From assembly GCA_020063075.1 (NCBI GenBank), contig JAGUVE010000069.1, forward strand, positions 1 to 6,112: 6,112 nt of DNA, given 5' to 3'. This document shows, one piece after another, positions 5,236-6,112 of the stretch. Below the pieces are notes generated by a model that was not told the DNA's origin, did no database searches, and saw nothing but the letters and a program-made list of their open reading frames with translations. Source of the stretch: Parcubacteria group bacterium (GTDB lineage: Bacteria; Patescibacteriota; Minisyncoccia; Minisyncoccales; JAGUVE01). Position 1 is the first letter of the stretch; every line of letters begins with the position of its first letter. Position numbers and translations under genes: made by a program.

Positions 5236-5694
5236 AAATTGTTAGTTCCACGAGCAGGTTCCCCTACCCGTGCCTTGTTACGACTTAGCCCCTCTCACTG
5301 AGCCTGCCTTAGCTCCCCTTGCGGGGCACTTCAGGCATTCCCAGCTCGCTTGGCTTGACGGGCGGTGAGTACAGGACTCAGGAACGTATTCACCGTGACG
5401 TGGCTGATTCGCGGTTACTAGCGATTCCGGCTTCATGAGGTCGAGTTGCAGACCTCAATCCGAACTGAGACCGCTTTTGATGGGATTAGCTCCGCCTTGC
5501 GGCTTGGCAAACCCTTTGTAACGGTCATTGTACCACGTGTGCAGCCCAGGGCGTCAAAGGGCCATGCTGATTTGGCGTCATCCCCGCCTTCCTCCGCGTT
5601 ATTCGCGGCAGTCCCCTATGACAATTAAAACATAGGGCAGGGGTTGCGCAGGTTCCGGCATCTAAGCATGCGCCTCAAGGCACCTGCTGACGAC
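5236..5694 (-). rRNA. 16S ribosomal RNA, 3' exon (about E. coli 1061 to the 3' end)
   Basis: Minus-strand sequence matches the 3' third of 16S: GTCGTCAG at the exon start (E. coli 1061-1068), GCGCAACCC, GTACTCACCGCCCGTCA (helix 44 start), AAGTCGTAACAAGG with the decoding adenines 1492-1493, and helix 45. Helix 45 is intact as a 10-bp stem (5272-5263 with 5258-5249) and GGAA loop, the site of the dimethyladenosines. Helix 35 is strongly diverged. After helix 45, where other bacteria have GGATCACCTCCTT, the sequence is GAACTAACAATTT, with no anti-Shine-Dalgarno. The mature 3' end is estimated from length, within several bases. The 5' boundary is the intron splice site, uncertain by one base (G5695 or G5694 as the intron's last G). 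The 5' exon is outside the window. The next gene downstream is iscR, not 23S. Confidence 0.93.
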
Positions 5695-5780
5695 CATATA
5701 CTTCTTTTATTACTAAAAGTATGGACTATACCATTTCCCAATTATTTAATTGGGACCGACGTGTAATGAAAGTTTTGCTT

Positions 5781-5813
5781 CGTTAGAAATCAATCTTGAT
5801 TGATTTTTAGACT
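5781..5813 (+). repeat. 33-bp palindromic repeat, copy 2 (inside intron P7.2)
   Basis: CGTTA to TAGACT, 31 of 33 bases identical to the minus-strand copy at 2508-2540. Its inner palindrome is AAATCAATC/GATTGATTT (5787-5795 with 5798-5806). In the intron it forms the tip of a longer stem, whose base is 5765-5773 with 5811-5819, placed between P7 and P3. The group I core stays intact around it, so it sits where extra length is tolerated. Confidence 0.8.
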
Positions 5814-5864
5814 TCCATTAAGCTCTCTTTAGCCCTCGTGAGAGTTAAGTCTCTACGGGGTCAA

Positions 5865-6020
5865 TAGCCACACCTCGCTATGCTCGGGTGGAATTTCTAA
5901 TTTCTAATTTTTAATTTCTAAATAATGATTTAATTTCTTAATATTTAAAAATTAAGTCATTAAAAATTGTTTAAAAATTGAAAATTAAAAATTCGTACCG
6001 AACGCAGTGAGGTATGGCTA
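5865..6020 (-). repeat. Long imperfect inverted repeat forming an extended P6 hairpin
   Basis: About 156 bases fold back on a centre near 5943. The outer 12 bp (5865-5876 with 6009-6020) are the intron P6 helix. Beyond them the arms continue as an imperfect inverted repeat: GCTATGCTCGG on one side resembles GTTCGG/CTGCG on the other, followed by AT-rich arms of TTTCTAA/TTTTTAA type. An inner 13-of-15 match (AATGATTTAATTTC with AAATTAAGTCATT) closes the tip. It looks like a MITE-like palindromic insert or an extended P6. No ORF is present. Confidence 0.7.
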
Positions 6021-6112
6021 CGACTTCCCACGGTATTGCCCATTCTTCTATTTTAACATAAAAGAGTTTGGGTTTCACCGTTATGAGTCGGTTTTTCAAT
6101 CCGCCTTACGGC

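Larger units (their letters stand above)
5695..6112 (-). ncRNA. Group I intron (IA-like) in 16S rRNA, 3' part; 5' end outside the window
   Basis: The conserved core can be folded by hand on the minus strand. P3: ACCGAC (6092-6087) with GTCGGT (5760-5755). P4: CGGT with ACCG, and P5: CCC with GGG, inside the P and Q elements GGTGAAACCC (6079-6070) and GGGCAATACCG (6041-6031). P6: a 12-bp helix of TAGCCATACCTC with GAGGTGTGGCTA, one G-U pair. P7: AGACT (R element, about 5847-5854) with TATAGTCC (S element, about 5723-5730). P8: CCCAATT/AATTGGG (5737-5754). P9 (5698-5722) has a GTAA tetraloop, and a GCC-GTAA-GGC hairpin at the window edge is probably P2. Two extra hairpins between P7 and P3 (CTCTC/GAGAG, then 5765-5819) are P7.1/P7.2, typical of subgroup IA. 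No intron ORF is visible here. The insertion lies near E. coli 1060 in helix 34. P1 and the 5' splice site are not in view. Confidence 0.88.

Noticed and set aside
5446..5628. Plus-strand 60-residue ORF
   Set aside because: It lies entirely antisense within conserved 16S rRNA.
5890..6000. Short repeated TTTCTAA/TTTTTAA units as a CRISPR array or tandem repeat
   Set aside because: There are no regular spacers or constant repeat length; the stretch pairs with itself as arms of one long hairpin in the intron.
5695..6112. Homing endonuclease ORF in the intron
   Set aside because: No ORF of useful length lies on either strand of the visible intron; one could exist in the part outside the window.

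Overview
The window looks like part of a genome from the Candidate Phyla Radiation (Patescibacteria); the exact phylum cannot be read from it. The evidence is a divergent 16S rRNA gene with a group I intron, mismatches at widely conserved 16S primer sites, AT-rich lysine-heavy proteins, and short AT-rich palindromic repeats. TGA is used as a stop by three of the genes here, which argues against the UGA-glycine code of Gracilibacteria/SR1.

Layout. 1-809 (+) is the 5'-truncated end of a ketopantoate reductase gene (panE), closed by a hairpin terminator that contains its stop codon. Everything else is on the minus strand, read from high to low coordinates. 6112-5695 is the 3' part of a group I intron. 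5694 to about 5236 is the 3' exon of 16S rRNA. About 200 bases of spacer follow, with hairpins, a strong promoter and an operator-like palindrome. Then comes a four-gene iron-sulfur (ISC) operon: an IscR-like Rrf2 regulator (5034-4609), a ParB-fold protein of the SbnI/SerK serine-kinase type (4612-3746), cysteine desulfurase IscS (3734-2544), and the Fe-S scaffold IscU (2468-816). The iscU gene is interrupted in frame by a 380-residue intein with a LAGLIDADG homing endonuclease. The intein sits directly before the first cluster-ligand cysteine, so that cysteine is also its splicing nucleophile.

How the genes work together. IscS would take sulfur from cysteine and pass it to IscU, where Fe-S clusters are built. 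The IscR-like protein, with three candidate cluster cysteines, probably senses cluster status. A palindrome of the form CCGAC-N7-GTCGG, resembling a type 1 IscR site, covers the -10 box and expected start of the operon promoter, which suggests autoregulation. The SbnI/SerK-like protein may make O-phosphoserine for cysteine synthesis, supplying the substrate of IscS; this is inference from family and context.

The 16S tail is the other notable point. Helix 45 is intact, but the sequence after it has no CCUCC, so there is no canonical anti-Shine-Dalgarno. All four genes with a visible start lack a Shine-Dalgarno sequence and start after A/T-rich leaders, which fits. A 33-base palindromic repeat occurs both in the iscS-iscU spacer and inside the intron, 31 of 33 bases identical. 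No tRNA, 23S, CRISPR array or transposase was found.
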